Translations under genes and position numbers: made by a program
Shown: positions 11,162 to 21,739 of the stretch, piece by piece
Layout of the letters: the number at the start of each line of letters is the position of its first letter
How positions within the stretch are numbered: position 1 is the stretch's first letter
DNA from: Rhizopus sp. PT2906
Taxonomy: Eukaryota > Mucoromycota > Mucoromycetes > Mucorales > Rhizopodaceae
NCBI GenBank assembly: GCA_025529335.1
Contig: JAMYHX010000024.1
Location: 116,034-180,033 of the forward strand
Direction of reading: 5' to 3'
Length of the DNA stretch: 64,000 bases
The notes under the pieces: generated by a model
The model's database searches: none
Seen by the model: the letters and a program-made list of their open reading frames with translations, nothing else
What the model was told of the DNA's origin: nothing

Positions 11162-12566
11162 TTATTCTATTTTTGTATATTTCTTCATATTAGTCAACAA
11201 CTTTAATGTCTTCTTTCTTGCAACTTCGTCATACAGCCGTGTTACGCCAAAGATACCTTCATGCTCAAACCCATTTACAAAGTCTTTAGCCGCGATGGCA
11301 TCTCTTCCTTCCAGTTTGACCGTGGGACATGCGATCACAGAACCATCCTTAAAGAGGATATGGATGGACTTGCTTTGTTCGTGCCATACCCACTCTCCAG
11401 GCTCCAAACCTTCCAAGAGCGGACAGGGATGTGCTGGTACAAAAAGATGCATCAATTGTACAGTGTATGTTCGTAGCTTTCTCTTCTTTTTCTTGGTATA
11501 AGTTGTTCTCAGTGGGTACTGCTCTCCTATCGCTCGAGACAGCTGTTCAACCTTCCAGGCCGTCATGTTTTCAAAATCTATTTCGGACCATTCCTTTTTG
11601 ATCTTAGGCGCCTTTGTCGCCTGTGACACATCCTGGGTTCTGGCGGAAGCCTTTCTCTCATGTATATGCTGAATGGTGTCCACAAGCAGATTGCTTCCAA
11701 CAGCGCCTAGAGTTTTTTTCAAGGTAGAATAGAATGGTGCTTTGTCTGAAAGGCTCTATAAATCATACACACACATGTACGTGAGTTTTGAAAGGGACTT
11801 TACAAGTATTTTTTTTTTTTATACCACTCGTTCTTGTGCCAGTATTCGTCCTGCATCAAACTCTTTGTCGTCCAATTCCTGAACTGTTACACCCGTCTCA
11901 TGATCGCCATTGATGATTGCGTGTTGAATGGGAGCTGCTCCTCGATATTTGGGTAAAAGTGACGGATGGACATTGATCGCACCGAATCGGAATTGAGAAA
12001 TGATGTGTGGTGGAATAAAGTAACCAAATGACACAACTACACCGAGATCGTATTGTTGATCTTTTGGAAGATGCCAATCGTTCAGAGTCTTGGCTTGAAG
12101 CGGGGTGTGATGGACAGGAATGTTGTATAGTTCGGCCACTCCCTTGGTTTCACCTTTCAAAAATGTTAGTTCTCAATGCTACCAAGACTATTTTCTTTGT
12201 ATTACTTGGTGTAAGTGTTTCTAATTTTCGTCCAGTGAATCGATCAGGAGGACAAACCAATTCGAGTGATTCTATACATGAATTTTCATTTTCTATATAT
12301 AAAGTGTCAATATTTGGTGTACACAGCCTATTCTTTTTATTACTTTTTTCTTTAATGAGTGCCTTTAAATGAAGGGATGCAAAATCGTCAGTTCCAAAGA
12401 ATAAAAGTTTAAGTTTATTTGAAGTCGAGTAATGTCGGCTCAAAACAAACTGTCCAAACAACCTCTAAAAGCATAAAAAAAAAAAGGATTAGAAAAATGA
12501 TAGAGATCGCTTTGAAAGAGAGAGAGATAGAGAGAGAGAGTATACATTTGTTTTAAGTAGTAGCAT
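11162..12566 (-). CDS. FMT1: Mitochondrial methionyl-tRNA formyltransferase
   Basis: Formylates Met-tRNA for mitochondrial translation initiation. The start is assigned to the ATG at 12564-12566. A 21-nt exon (12546-12566) splices to 12464, giving MLLLKTNRLFGQFVLSRHYS, a basic mitochondrial presequence; the frame upstream of 12464 is closed by a stop, so an upstream exon is needed. Then come LKLLFFGTDDFASLHLKAL, CPPDRFTGRKLETLTP, the active-site region FGAINVHPSLLPKYRGAAPI, and GVTVQELDDKEFDAGRILAQ. The C-terminal domain has the usual LEGLEPGEW loop and ends MKKYTKIE. A 51-nt in-frame insertion after LIKEK (GTAATA...ATATAG) looks like an intron. Another intron of 52 nt is likely just before ETKGVAELYNIPVHH. 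Confidence 0.92.
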
Positions 12567-12918
12567 GGAGCAGCAAGGGAAAGAAGAGAAAAATTGAGCG
12601 TGACTGAATAACACTGTTGACAAGTTATCACTTTAATTAAAGTCGTCCCTTGACTCACTCCTCTTAATAGTCAACCTTTCGATACTTTGCTTAACAAAAA
12701 AATAAAGTAAGGTAGACTAATCTCGGATCCATATTTTTCTCCCAAACGATTCGACCACACATTACAATAATGACTTGTATATTGAAAATATCTATTGATA
12801 GAACCTAAACTTTCAATGATCACTTTAATCCTCGCTTCACACATATAAAAAGAAAGAAACATAAAAAATGGGTGCAACTATAAGATTTGCCTAGTTATTG
12901 TTTTATTTATAAACAAAC
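12567..12918. other. Short intergenic gap between eL37 and FMT1
   Basis: About 350 bp, mostly AT-rich leader/trailer sequence with a small GA-rich run at the FMT1 side. No gene is supported. Confidence 0.55.
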
Positions 12919-13508
12919 TTAAGCAGAGGCAGCAGTTTGCTTCTTGGCTTGAGAACCTATAAAAATACAATGAATAAAAAAAAAAAAATAAATAATTCAA
13001 CCTATATAAACTTACCTTCACGGAAACCATTCTTGAAACGACGGTGAACCTCCTTCAAGTGAGCCATGCGACCAGTACCGGTAGTCTTTCTTCTCTTACC
13101 CTTTTCAGACCAGTTGACTATATGTTATAAATTAACACAACTTTTGTCTTCTTTTATATATGTATATATAATATTTACAAGATCTAATCTTGGCAGAGGG
13201 ATATCCACATTGAGCACAGGTCTTCTTTTGTTTGTGGAAAGCACGGTTACCGCAACGACGGCACAAAGTGTGGGTCTTGGTATGGCGTTTACCAAATGAA
13301 CTAGTACCCTTCGTCTACATAAAAGTGTGAATGATATAATTATTCATAATTATTGAGAATTGTTCATTCATGTCATCTCTTTTCATTAAGCTGCAACATC
13401 TTCCATATTCAAAATCAATATCGTAATATGTTGTATATTTTTATGATTATCGCTGAGCTTTTATTGTTTGTGGATGGATGAATGAACAAAGTGATTGATG
13501 TTTACCAT
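12919..13508 (-). CDS. RPL37: 60S ribosomal protein eL37
   Basis: Structural protein of the cytosolic large ribosomal subunit with a C4 zinc-binding site. Four exons (13508-13506, 13314-13179, 13117-13016, 12956-12919) total 279 nt and give 92 residues. The first coding exon is the ATG alone, followed by a 191-nt intron. Then TKGTSSFGKRHTKTHTLCRR contains the first zinc pair and KKTCAQCGYPSAKIRS the second. FNWSEKGKRRKTTGTGRM and the basic RFKNGFREG follow, with the end at QTAASA. The length and motif order are standard. A long intron directly after the start codon is common for fungal ribosomal protein genes and may carry regulatory elements. Confidence 0.97.
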
Positions 13509-13698
13509 ATTGTTTGACTAGAAGAAAAAAAGGAAGGATTATATTCCATATGGCTTCCCTTCATTTCTTCCCCCTCCTTCCACTTCCTATTTCCCGCCCA
13601 AGGATGGGAAATGAGGCCTATGTTCCGGGTCGGATTTATAAAATTAAGGTTCCTAACTTTTTCTTTTTTTCTTTTCTCTTTATTTTTGCATATATTTT

Positions 13699-14887
13699 AT
13701 GGCAGGCAGACTAAAGAGTAAATCAGCAGGGTTAAAACTAGATTTGAATACGTCCTTCTCTGATGCCAATCAAGAAGAAAGTGAACATACAGCAGATTGG
13801 CGACAAGACATTGTGCGTCTAGTGCAGCATCATGATGATGATAACAATGACCTAAAACCAGAAGACGTTGAACCTATACAGAAACTAGGCGAAGGAGCAG
13901 CTGGTACAGTGTGGAAAATCAGATATAAGCCTACAAATCAAACGATGGCCAAAAAGGTGTGAATAAAAAAAAAAAAAAAGAAAGAGATAAAGTTATCGAG
14001 CCATTAATAATCTACATATGCATACAGACAATGACAGTTGATCCAGACCCTCAGTTACAAAGACAGATCTTGCGAGAATTATCATTTTTAAAGACATGTG
14101 AATCACCTTATATCGTAGCATTCTATGGAGCATTCTTGGAAGAAACAACAGTATCCATCTGTATGGAATACTGTGAAGGAGGCAGCCTAGAAGATATTTA
14201 TAAAAGAGCAAATGAATTGCAAGGCGTGATTGGTGAAACTATATTGGCTAATGTAGCGGAAGCAGTAAGTTCTTTTTTTAGATGGAAAAAGAAAAAAAGA
14301 AAAAATAACATGTAACAAAGGTGTGTCGAGGATTAATTTACTTGCATTCACAACACGTTATTCATCGGGATGTCAAACCTTCCAACATATTGATGACAAG
14401 GCAAGGAAAAATCAAGCTATGTGATCTAGGCGTATCTGGAGAATTGATTAATTCATTAGCACAAACATTTACAGGAACTCAATATTATATGGCAGTAAAG
14501 TCTTGAAGATAGTAATAATAATAGAGAGATTGACAGTGTTTATAGCCTGAACGTATCAAAGGGGCCAGTTACACAGTTCGATCCGATATTTGGTCATTGG
14601 GCCTAACGATCATAGAAGTGGCACAAAACAGGCCTGCTTTACCACCAGCAGATCAGCCAAACTTGACAATATTCGAACTTTTGGATTTCATTATTCATCA
14701 GCCGATGCCGACAGTAGGAGAAGAAAGATCGATTGAATGTCAAGAATTTGTAGCGACTTGTTTAATTAAAGATCCAGAATTAAGGCCAACTCCAGAAGAA
14801 ATGCTAAAACATGATTTTATTAAAAAGAGAGCAGATCCAAATTGTGATATGGAAGGATGGTTAAAGGAACTTTGGGGCTGGAATTAA
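13699..14887 (+). CDS. MAP kinase kinase, Mkk1/Mkk2 (cell-wall integrity) type
   Basis: Dual-specificity kinase expected to activate the Slt2/Mpk1-type MAPK. Four exons (13699-13956, 14028-14264, 14321-14494, 14546-14887) give 336 residues. The glycine loop LGEGAAGTVWK, the lysine region MAKK, VIHRDVKPSN (Asp182), DLG (200-202) and the activation segment with SLAQTFTGTQYYMAPERI (spread over exons 3 and 4) are all present. The phosphorylatable S and T in SLAQTFTGT and the C-terminal WLKELWGWN resemble Mkk1/2 rather than Ste7 or Pbs2. The N-terminal extension is short (about 60 residues), without the long regulatory region seen in yeast. The stop codon overlaps that of the convergent HSF-type gene by three bases. 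Confidence 0.93.
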
Positions 14888-16045
14888 TCCTGATTCGCAG
14901 GGTTTAGTAAATGCGATTCTTTACCAAAGCTTAGCTTCTGTATTGTGGTTATCGTACGATCAGAACTTATATCTATAATAATAATAATAATAAACTCATT
15001 AGTATCCCCCCCTTTTTTTATATCCATATACTTACCACTGTTGCTATTGATACTATTAATACTACTGCTTCTACTACCATTGGTGTTTAAGTGGTTACTG
15101 TCGCTGCTATGGCTACAGATAGTAGTAGTTGGGCTAATAGTATTACTACTGCTACTACTGTTACTACTGTTACTAGCGCTACCACCATCTACATAATCTA
15201 TTGTTGTGTTGAGCACTATTTGTAATTGATGTAGTTTGTTCAGAATTAATTCTCTTTTGCCATCAGTTATATCTAAAAGAGAACTAGGATAAGCAAAAAA
15301 AAAGATATAAAAAATAATGCAAAAGATAAAGAATAAAACGCACTTCTATCCTGAACCACATCACTAAACAGTTGAGCGAATTCAATCATTGTCCCATGTT
15401 GCTTTGATAGTAATGTCTTCAACATTATCATTTCATTCTGTAGCATTTGATAAGTTCTTACTGCATGAGTCAATCTGTCCTCAACGTGTATCAAATGGTT
15501 ATAGACGGAACGGTCATCTCTATGCAAATCGGGTATCATACGTGCTTTGGTAATATTGTTCTGGTTATTATTTTTTCTTTTTATGTACTGTAAATCTTCT
15601 ATTGCCCCTCGTTTAAAATATGGATGCTTAAATTCCCAAGTTTGGTGGCTTGAGTTTGCATGGATCATATCATTCACTTTATGAAAACCATACACTTTTT
15701 TAAATGATCCCGAGTTAATAAATAACTGTCTAAATTCATCCAGTTTCTTCCTATTGACTTACTATTCAGCTGTCTGACAAAACTCTGCCAATTACTATGT
15801 TTAAAATATTGCGGCAGGACTGTTCTGGAAAAGGTAGTTGGGTTTGGTACATTGAACTGGTCTCCTTTTTTGGACCACGATATAAGATGTTGTATACTCG
15901 TATCCTCTAACATTCTTCATATCCATGTTAATCTCACACTCTCTCTTTCTATCTCCCCTTAATGATTTTACTTGTATAGCTTGTTCACAAAGACAGCTTG
16001 TGTTCGAGCTGGTGAGGTTGCTGCTGTAGATGATGGTTCTGACAT
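14884..16045 (-). CDS. HSF-type DNA-binding transcription factor
   Basis: Starts at the ATG 16043-16045. Exon 1 reads MSEPSSTAATSPARTQAVFV then NKLYK. The next exon gives MLEDTSIQHLISWSKKG and FNVPNPTTFSRTVLPQYF, followed by KHSNWQSFVRQLN. After a 70-nt intron the domain continues MYGFHKVNDM, then WEFKHPYFKRGAIEDLQYIK. This is a complete heat-shock-factor DNA-binding domain. A coiled-coil HR-A/B-like stretch follows (HVEDRLTHAVRTYQMLQNEM, ending near VVQDR). After another intron comes a Ser/Asn-rich tail encoded by a degenerate three-base repeat. A last intron (GTAAGTATATGG...TTATAG) probably precedes the final short exon ending NPANQD. The domain resembles Hsf1/Skn7/Sfl1 relatives, and which regulator it is cannot be decided here. 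Confidence 0.9.
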
Positions 16046-17918
16046 AAAAGTCAATTATTGATGTAATTGATTATGCACATTTTTGCTTACCTAAGCTTTG
16101 GTTCATTTCATGTCTATCAATAAGAAGAAAAAAGGAAAAGAAAAGAAACAAAGAACATTTATGATTTTTTCTATTAAGTGTAATTCCGATCCTAGATTTA
16201 TCGAGATTGCCTATTTAGGTTATAATACTGACTTGGACACTTATTTTAATGTTGAGTACCCATTATCCTTTTTACCATGAGTTCAACTATCATATAACTT
16301 GTCTCACAGGTATACGCACATATGCAGGTATTTGACCATTGAATCTTTTTCCATTTTATTTGAATTGAGGATAGCAAAGACAGCATGTGACTATGCAAAC
16401 AGGTATTGAATGATATTTGTAAAACATAAGGTGTAATTGGAGTAAATAGATGCAAGGAGAAGATTTATTCAATTTGACTATGAGCAATTATTGAATAAGG
16501 CCAAGTCAATATGCTTTCAGACGAGGGAAAGTGAAAGGGAGCAGCATAAACTGGTTGTCATATTACTAGATTTATGGCCATAGAAAGGTAGAAAGAGCAT
16601 GTTATATACATGTTCCATGGTGGAGTCAGTTAGTAAGCAAGGGAGGGAGAGCTATCTAGACGAAGCCTCTTTAATTTTCCTACTAGTCTACTTTTTATAC
16701 ATTCTTTTTTTTTTTTTTATATATAAAAAAAAAATGCAAGACGCACTGCTCGTATGATTCTTGCTCAAAAATGGCTTTTTTTATAACTGCAATGCAGCTG
16801 CCAACCCCAACTTTGTTTTTTTTTTTTTTTCACAAGCTAAGCTATGAGGGATTGGTTGCAAATATGTAACATATTTATCAAGGGTTTCTCTCCTATTTTG
16901 TCTCAAGCATATGCTTCTTACGATAACCTAACTTGCATTTATTTCGGCATATAATTAATCCATCGTTCTTGTAGTTTGTTTACTGCCCTCTACAATTCTT
17001 TAGTAGCATTCCTTTATTCTTAAAAAGTCAATCATAAGCTTTTTTTTAAATAGAAAAAGCACACTCGATATGTAAGCTACATCGCTCTAAAGTTAGCATT
17101 TATAAGAATACTTGATGAAAGCATGGCCCAATCATTGGGATATTTGAAAGATGCACCTCATCATTTAAGCAAACCGATTCTAAAGAGATTAATACCATGG
17201 TGTAAATTTACTTTATTATTCGTTTAACTATGAAGCGTACTACTAGCAAAATCATGCCATATAAAAAATCTCAGTAGCAGTGTTTGGAGTGTTCAAGTGA
17301 AGACCAACAAGCCTAGACTTTTTATTATTGTAATAAAAAGTAGATAATATCAAAGAATATAATATTATGGATGTAACAAAGCAAAAAAGAACAAATTATG
17401 AAAGCAATTCTATGAATTTGTTATTTTTAATGAGATCAATAAAGATAGTTGTTCTACAATAAGGTATTTAATGTAGACCAGTCATTGTCTATGTAAATAT
17501 TCAATACTGAAAAAAGAAAAGACGCGTAGGAACCAAGGTATATTACTTCTAATGAGTGTTTTCTTCAATTGGTCTACCACAGCATTTGCTAAAGAGCAAT
17601 GAATACCTGTATTTTCATCTATATTAACAAGAACTGAACAATAAAGATATTCTGCGGCAGGCTATGTTGAAGTCAGGGTACGAACTTTGATGTTGATTTA
17701 CTTCTATGTACCAAAAGCTGCAACTTTGTGTAAAAATGATATCTTGTGTCGATCACAAATTGGCACACATGCATTTAGGAGTGCATCAAGCATAGTTCCT
17801 GAACAAATGAAAATTAAAACAATTGTTATCTCAGCCGTCCAATTAATTTATTTCGTTTGGCATATAAAAACTTTGGGTAACTTGGACAAATGCATCAATC
17901 TTGGAAATTGTGTCTTTT
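16046..17918. other. Intergenic stretch without a supported gene
   Basis: Nearly 1.9 kb of AT-rich sequence upstream of the HSF-type gene and downstream of the MINDY gene. It has long T runs near 16700-16725 and 16820. No open frame with coding character or RNA gene is recognisable. Confidence 0.6.
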
Positions 17919-19267
17919 TTAGGATATAACACATTGACTCTTCCTCTTTCTCTTGTTTTCTACATTATCATTCACTGTTATCGTCTCTTGTTGTTGTCGT
18001 TGTTGCTGTTGCTGCTGTTGTTGTTGTTGTTGTCTTTCCTGATGCTGAAGTGACATGGCAATAGCGTGGCTATAACAATGAATTGAGATTTCCCTATTTA
18101 ACATACACTCCTTCTTTCTTACTCCAAGTCTATATCTTCATGTTCTCTCGGTAAGGCAGGTCGATTAAATAATCCATTAAAGAATTGTGATGATCCTTGA
18201 TCAGTATCTCCCAAGCTTTCCCAGACGACCGACTCTTCTTTAATGAACCCCGAATCTGTGACTAACATAAGTAGACCATGCTCAGAGTGTCTATAAATTG
18301 TAGAAAACTACAATTGGACTACTTATTGAATCCTTTTCATTTTTTTTTCTATCTTCCAAACCTACATGATTATTTCTAAATAATACACATAAACTATCCT
18401 CAGGTATAGCAGCTAATAAAAGCTCTAGACCATAATAAGTTAATTGAGTGGCAGTGTCTCTTAAGAATTCATTGACAATAAAAGCTAACGAATGATTAGA
18501 TGTTACATGTAGAGTCAAGATCAAACCTTGGTGTAATTTTTCTTCTTCTTGTTGTGTTAACGGATTCTTTGAGCTCAATTCGTTGCCTTGAACAATACAT
18601 TCGACCGCTTGGTTGTAATTTTTGCAGTGTTCAACAATTACTTTATACGTTTCCCTATCCTATACATATACATAACTATTTCAAATCACTTCATGTCTTT
18701 TTATTGTTACTTGTGGATCTACAAGCCATCCATGAACCAAGTCAACATTGAATAGTTCAAACATCGATAGTTCTGGTGTAGTTTCAAATCCATGAATAGA
18801 GTCGAATAGAATGTTTACATCTAACCCAGTTTTCAACTTGGGAATAATATCCAATGCTGCCTCAAGTTGATGCCTTTCTTCCGTCTCTCCTTCCTGAGTT
18901 TAAAATGTTATCTCTTTTTTTTTTTTTTTTTATAATGCAATCATCTATGCGTTTGTGCTTTACGTTGATATGATTTAGCAAGTAGTCACCAAGCCTTTCT
19001 ACTAAATATTCAAATGATACTAATTCCCTATCTTCTGGTTCTATTTTCAAATCTCCTCGTAAGAACAGTACATTGCATATAGCTACTAAAGGGCAAGGCC
19101 CGTTTTCTATACAAATACATAATCTTAGTGATGAACACTTTATTATTTTATAGTGATTTACCATTTTGTGTTATAACACATCTCTTTTCTCCTTTCCACT
19201 CAATTGTCTTTACATAGTACTCATCTAACTGATTACGAGAATTTTCTAGATTAGTTGAACTTGACAT
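17919..19267 (-). CDS. MINDY-family deubiquitinase with C-terminal CaaX box
   Basis: Cysteine protease family that trims Lys48-linked ubiquitin chains. The N-terminal exon ends in VITQN and splices to ENGPCPLVAICNVLFLRG, whose Cys40 aligns with the MINDY catalytic cysteine. LVSFEYLVERLGDYLLNHIN, LKTGLDVNILFDSIHGFE and DLVHGWLVDPQD follow. The histidine motif RNNH|FSTIYRHSEHGLLML is restored across an intron ending near 18310. After VVWESLGDTDQGSSQFFNGL an intron joins DLDHAIAMSLQHQERQ, a ubiquitin-interacting-type helix, then a Gln run. The last four residues are CVIS, a plausible prenylation signal after a basic KRKRKSQ stretch, as expected for a membrane-anchored MINDY-1/2 relative. Confidence 0.92.
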
Positions 19268-19611
19268 GACGTAAAAGAAAAAGAAAGAAAAATAGAGTAT
19301 TTATTTTGCGTGCGACATACTTTGATAGGGTAGATCATAGGGGGATGATGTACACAACTTGAAGAGAGATATTTACGTATATAATATTCTTGCACCAACT
19401 ACCCAAATGTGTTGTTCATGTTACATACAAATATTGTTTACTTGCTTTCAAAAGAAGGACTAATGTAATGCTTTTGATCTTTTTAAGGCACACTCAGATA
19501 TTATGTAAGACTACTTTGTGTGTGCTTGCTCAGGGAGCCTCGTCTCGATAATGACCTATTAAAGTTGGGATGCAAGGTATATTGTTTATTTATAAAATCT
19601 CTTATACATAA
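19268..19611. other. Intergenic gap between MINDY and ZC3H3-like genes
   Basis: About 340 bp containing the MINDY promoter side and the 3' region of the CCCH gene. No further feature was recognised. Confidence 0.55.
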
Positions 19612-21094
19612 TTAAATTGGTTGTAGATTATCTTCTTCATTTTTTTCTTCTTCATCATCTGTCATCTCTTCATATACCTCTTCCATATCACTCTCATCAT
19701 CATTATCTTCTTCTTCTTCTTCTTCTTCTTCGTCTTCGTCTTCCTCCTCTTCTTCTTCCTTAAATCGTAGGAAATGACTCTGATTCTCATCTAGATCATC
19801 TCTTTGATATTGACTCCATCCATCATCCTCTTCACTATCATCAAATAACCGCACAAACCCTTCTTCCTCTTCCTTTTCTCTTGATACTTCTGGCTGTTGT
19901 TGTTGCTGTTGTTTTTCTACAGGATGAGAAGGACGAAGGGGCTCTGCTCTATGTACAACCGCCTTGTCTTTCTCTACCTTAATCTGCTTCTGAGCGTGCG
20001 CATAGTGTGGACTTACCCAGCTACTTAGCCTGACGATTCCTTTACCGTGTTTCCTAGCCACATGAGGTAATCGACAGTTAGCATTCGAGCACTTGCTTGT
20101 TTCTGCAAACTCTGGACAGACATGAATATGCTTTTCCTCACACTGTAATCCTCGAGGGCAGTACCCTTCCATCGCAAACGCCTTACACACAGGTGCTTGG
20201 GGGTTGACACGTACATGAGGATAGATACAAGGATCATTTTTACAAGCTCCCTTCTGGAAATGAACACAGTGTGGCATGATATGTTCATTGGGTTGATGTG
20301 ACAGTCGGCACACTTGTTTCTGACATTTGCCTTGAAGAAATCGTGGACAGATTGCGCGGTGAGATGGATCGTGTACAAATTGACAACGATCCGCATTAGG
20401 GCATTTACCATAACGTGTATAGAATCCACAGTACCGTTTCTTCTTTGGTTGACTTGTTTTCAACACCAACGTCTTTGGTCCTTGACGGACATAGCCTTCT
20501 AATCCTCGAATGAACACTTTGTTTTTACTATTTTTGACTCCCTTTGGCCTGTTGCAAAAAAAAAAAATGTAAATACAATATATGTGAAAGAGTGCTAGTT
20601 TACCTCTTGACGATCTTTCGAATGAGAAACTTGGGTGCATGGGTTGCAGTAGACGTTGGCGTCTTATCAAGGACATCTTTTCTGACAAGCTTTTTACCCT
20701 TGACGATAAACTCGACACCGTTTACCGACACTTGTTGTCTTCCTGTGATGGGATCAACTGATTTAATAATGGTATTATTGTGTTGGTTGATCAACTGACG
20801 ATGTTGGCTTTGTGGTGTAGCTGTAGTAGGTCTAACAGGATAGGGTGTTGTTGTCGCTGGTGGTCTGTAACTACTGTAATTGGGTGGTGGACGGTATAGA
20901 TTGGGTCTATATGTTGGGCGGTATGTAGCTGGATAGGTAGGTCTATATACATTGGATGGTCTATATACATTGGATGGCCTAGCATAAGGTCTGTATGACT
21001 GTTGTTGTTGTCCTGTTTGCTGTGACATTCGCTTTTGTTGAATAGCCATAGAAAGTTGACTAATGCGATCTAGCATTTCTTGATTAGTTGCCAT
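19612..21094 (-). CDS. CCCH zinc-finger protein, ZC3H3-like
   Basis: Nuclear RNA-binding protein with five tandem CCCH fingers, as in ZC3H3, which links mRNA polyadenylation and export. Exon 1 (21094 to about 20604) starts MATNQEMLDRISQLSMAIQQ and holds a YRP/TYRP repeat region and the segment SVDPITGRQQVSVNGVEFIV. A 50-nt intron leads to GYVRQGPKTLVLK and the first finger (CGFYTRYGKCPNADRCQFVH). The others begin CPRFLQGKCQKQVC, CVHFQKGACKNDPC, CKAFAMEGYCPRGLQC and CPEFAETSKCSNANC. The C-terminal 150 residues are acidic, including a run of Glu/Asp. The KTLVLK-type segment in front of the fingers is characteristic of the ZC3H3 group. Confidence 0.87.
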
Positions 21095-21739
21095 TGGTTT
21101 TTGTTAATGAAAAGAGAAAAATAATACAACGATGCTGAACTTGAAAATGGAGCCTTTTCCTTTTTTACAGAATAAAGTTGGTTTAGGGGCATGAAATACA
21201 AAAGATTTGTTTATCTTGTTGATAAACTTGTGATAAATCTCAATTTATGGTTCATGTGCTCATTCCTTGCAAGTATATTACTAACCAGCGGATACTATTG
21301 AAAAGACGCATGACAAAACTAGCCATATGACTGTGACAGGACGTTTTAATTCTCGGTGATTTTACTAGATATTCATAGAACGGCGAAAAAGAGAAACGTA
21401 AGGAGTCTTCTTTCAACGGGTCCATCTTTTGAGAGCTCTTGGACAATTGAGCCTTTTTCTATCTTTCTTTCTTACTCTCTTTTATCTTGATTGACACCTA
21501 TTGACCTGAGTTTTAAACATAAAGGATACATCTTCCCTCAAGAAGTTCAACCATAGATAGTATCATATTTAAAAGCATATTAATAGTACAAATACTGAAT
21601 AGGATGAAAGAAAAAGAATGTATGTATGCATTATTTAAATTCTACGTTATGCCAACAAAAAGAGAACAAAGGGTCGTTGTCACAAACAAGTCACGAATAC
21701 TATTTGTCTCTTAACCTGACAACGATCGTCTTTTCAATC
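21095..21739. other. Divergent promoter region between the CCCH gene and PET127
   Basis: About 640 bp. In-frame ATGs upstream of the chosen PET127 start exist at 21626. The minus-strand open frame at 21252-21446 has no recognisable family and I do not call it. Confidence 0.5.

Noticed and set aside
14945..15196. Leu/Ile-rich frame, possible membrane protein
   Set aside because: Reverse reading of the Ser/Asn-coding degenerate triplet repeat in the HSF-type gene.
21252..21446. 64-codon minus-strand frame between the CCCH gene and PET127
   Set aside because: No family, no signal, and it lies in a divergent promoter. Not distinguishable from chance.
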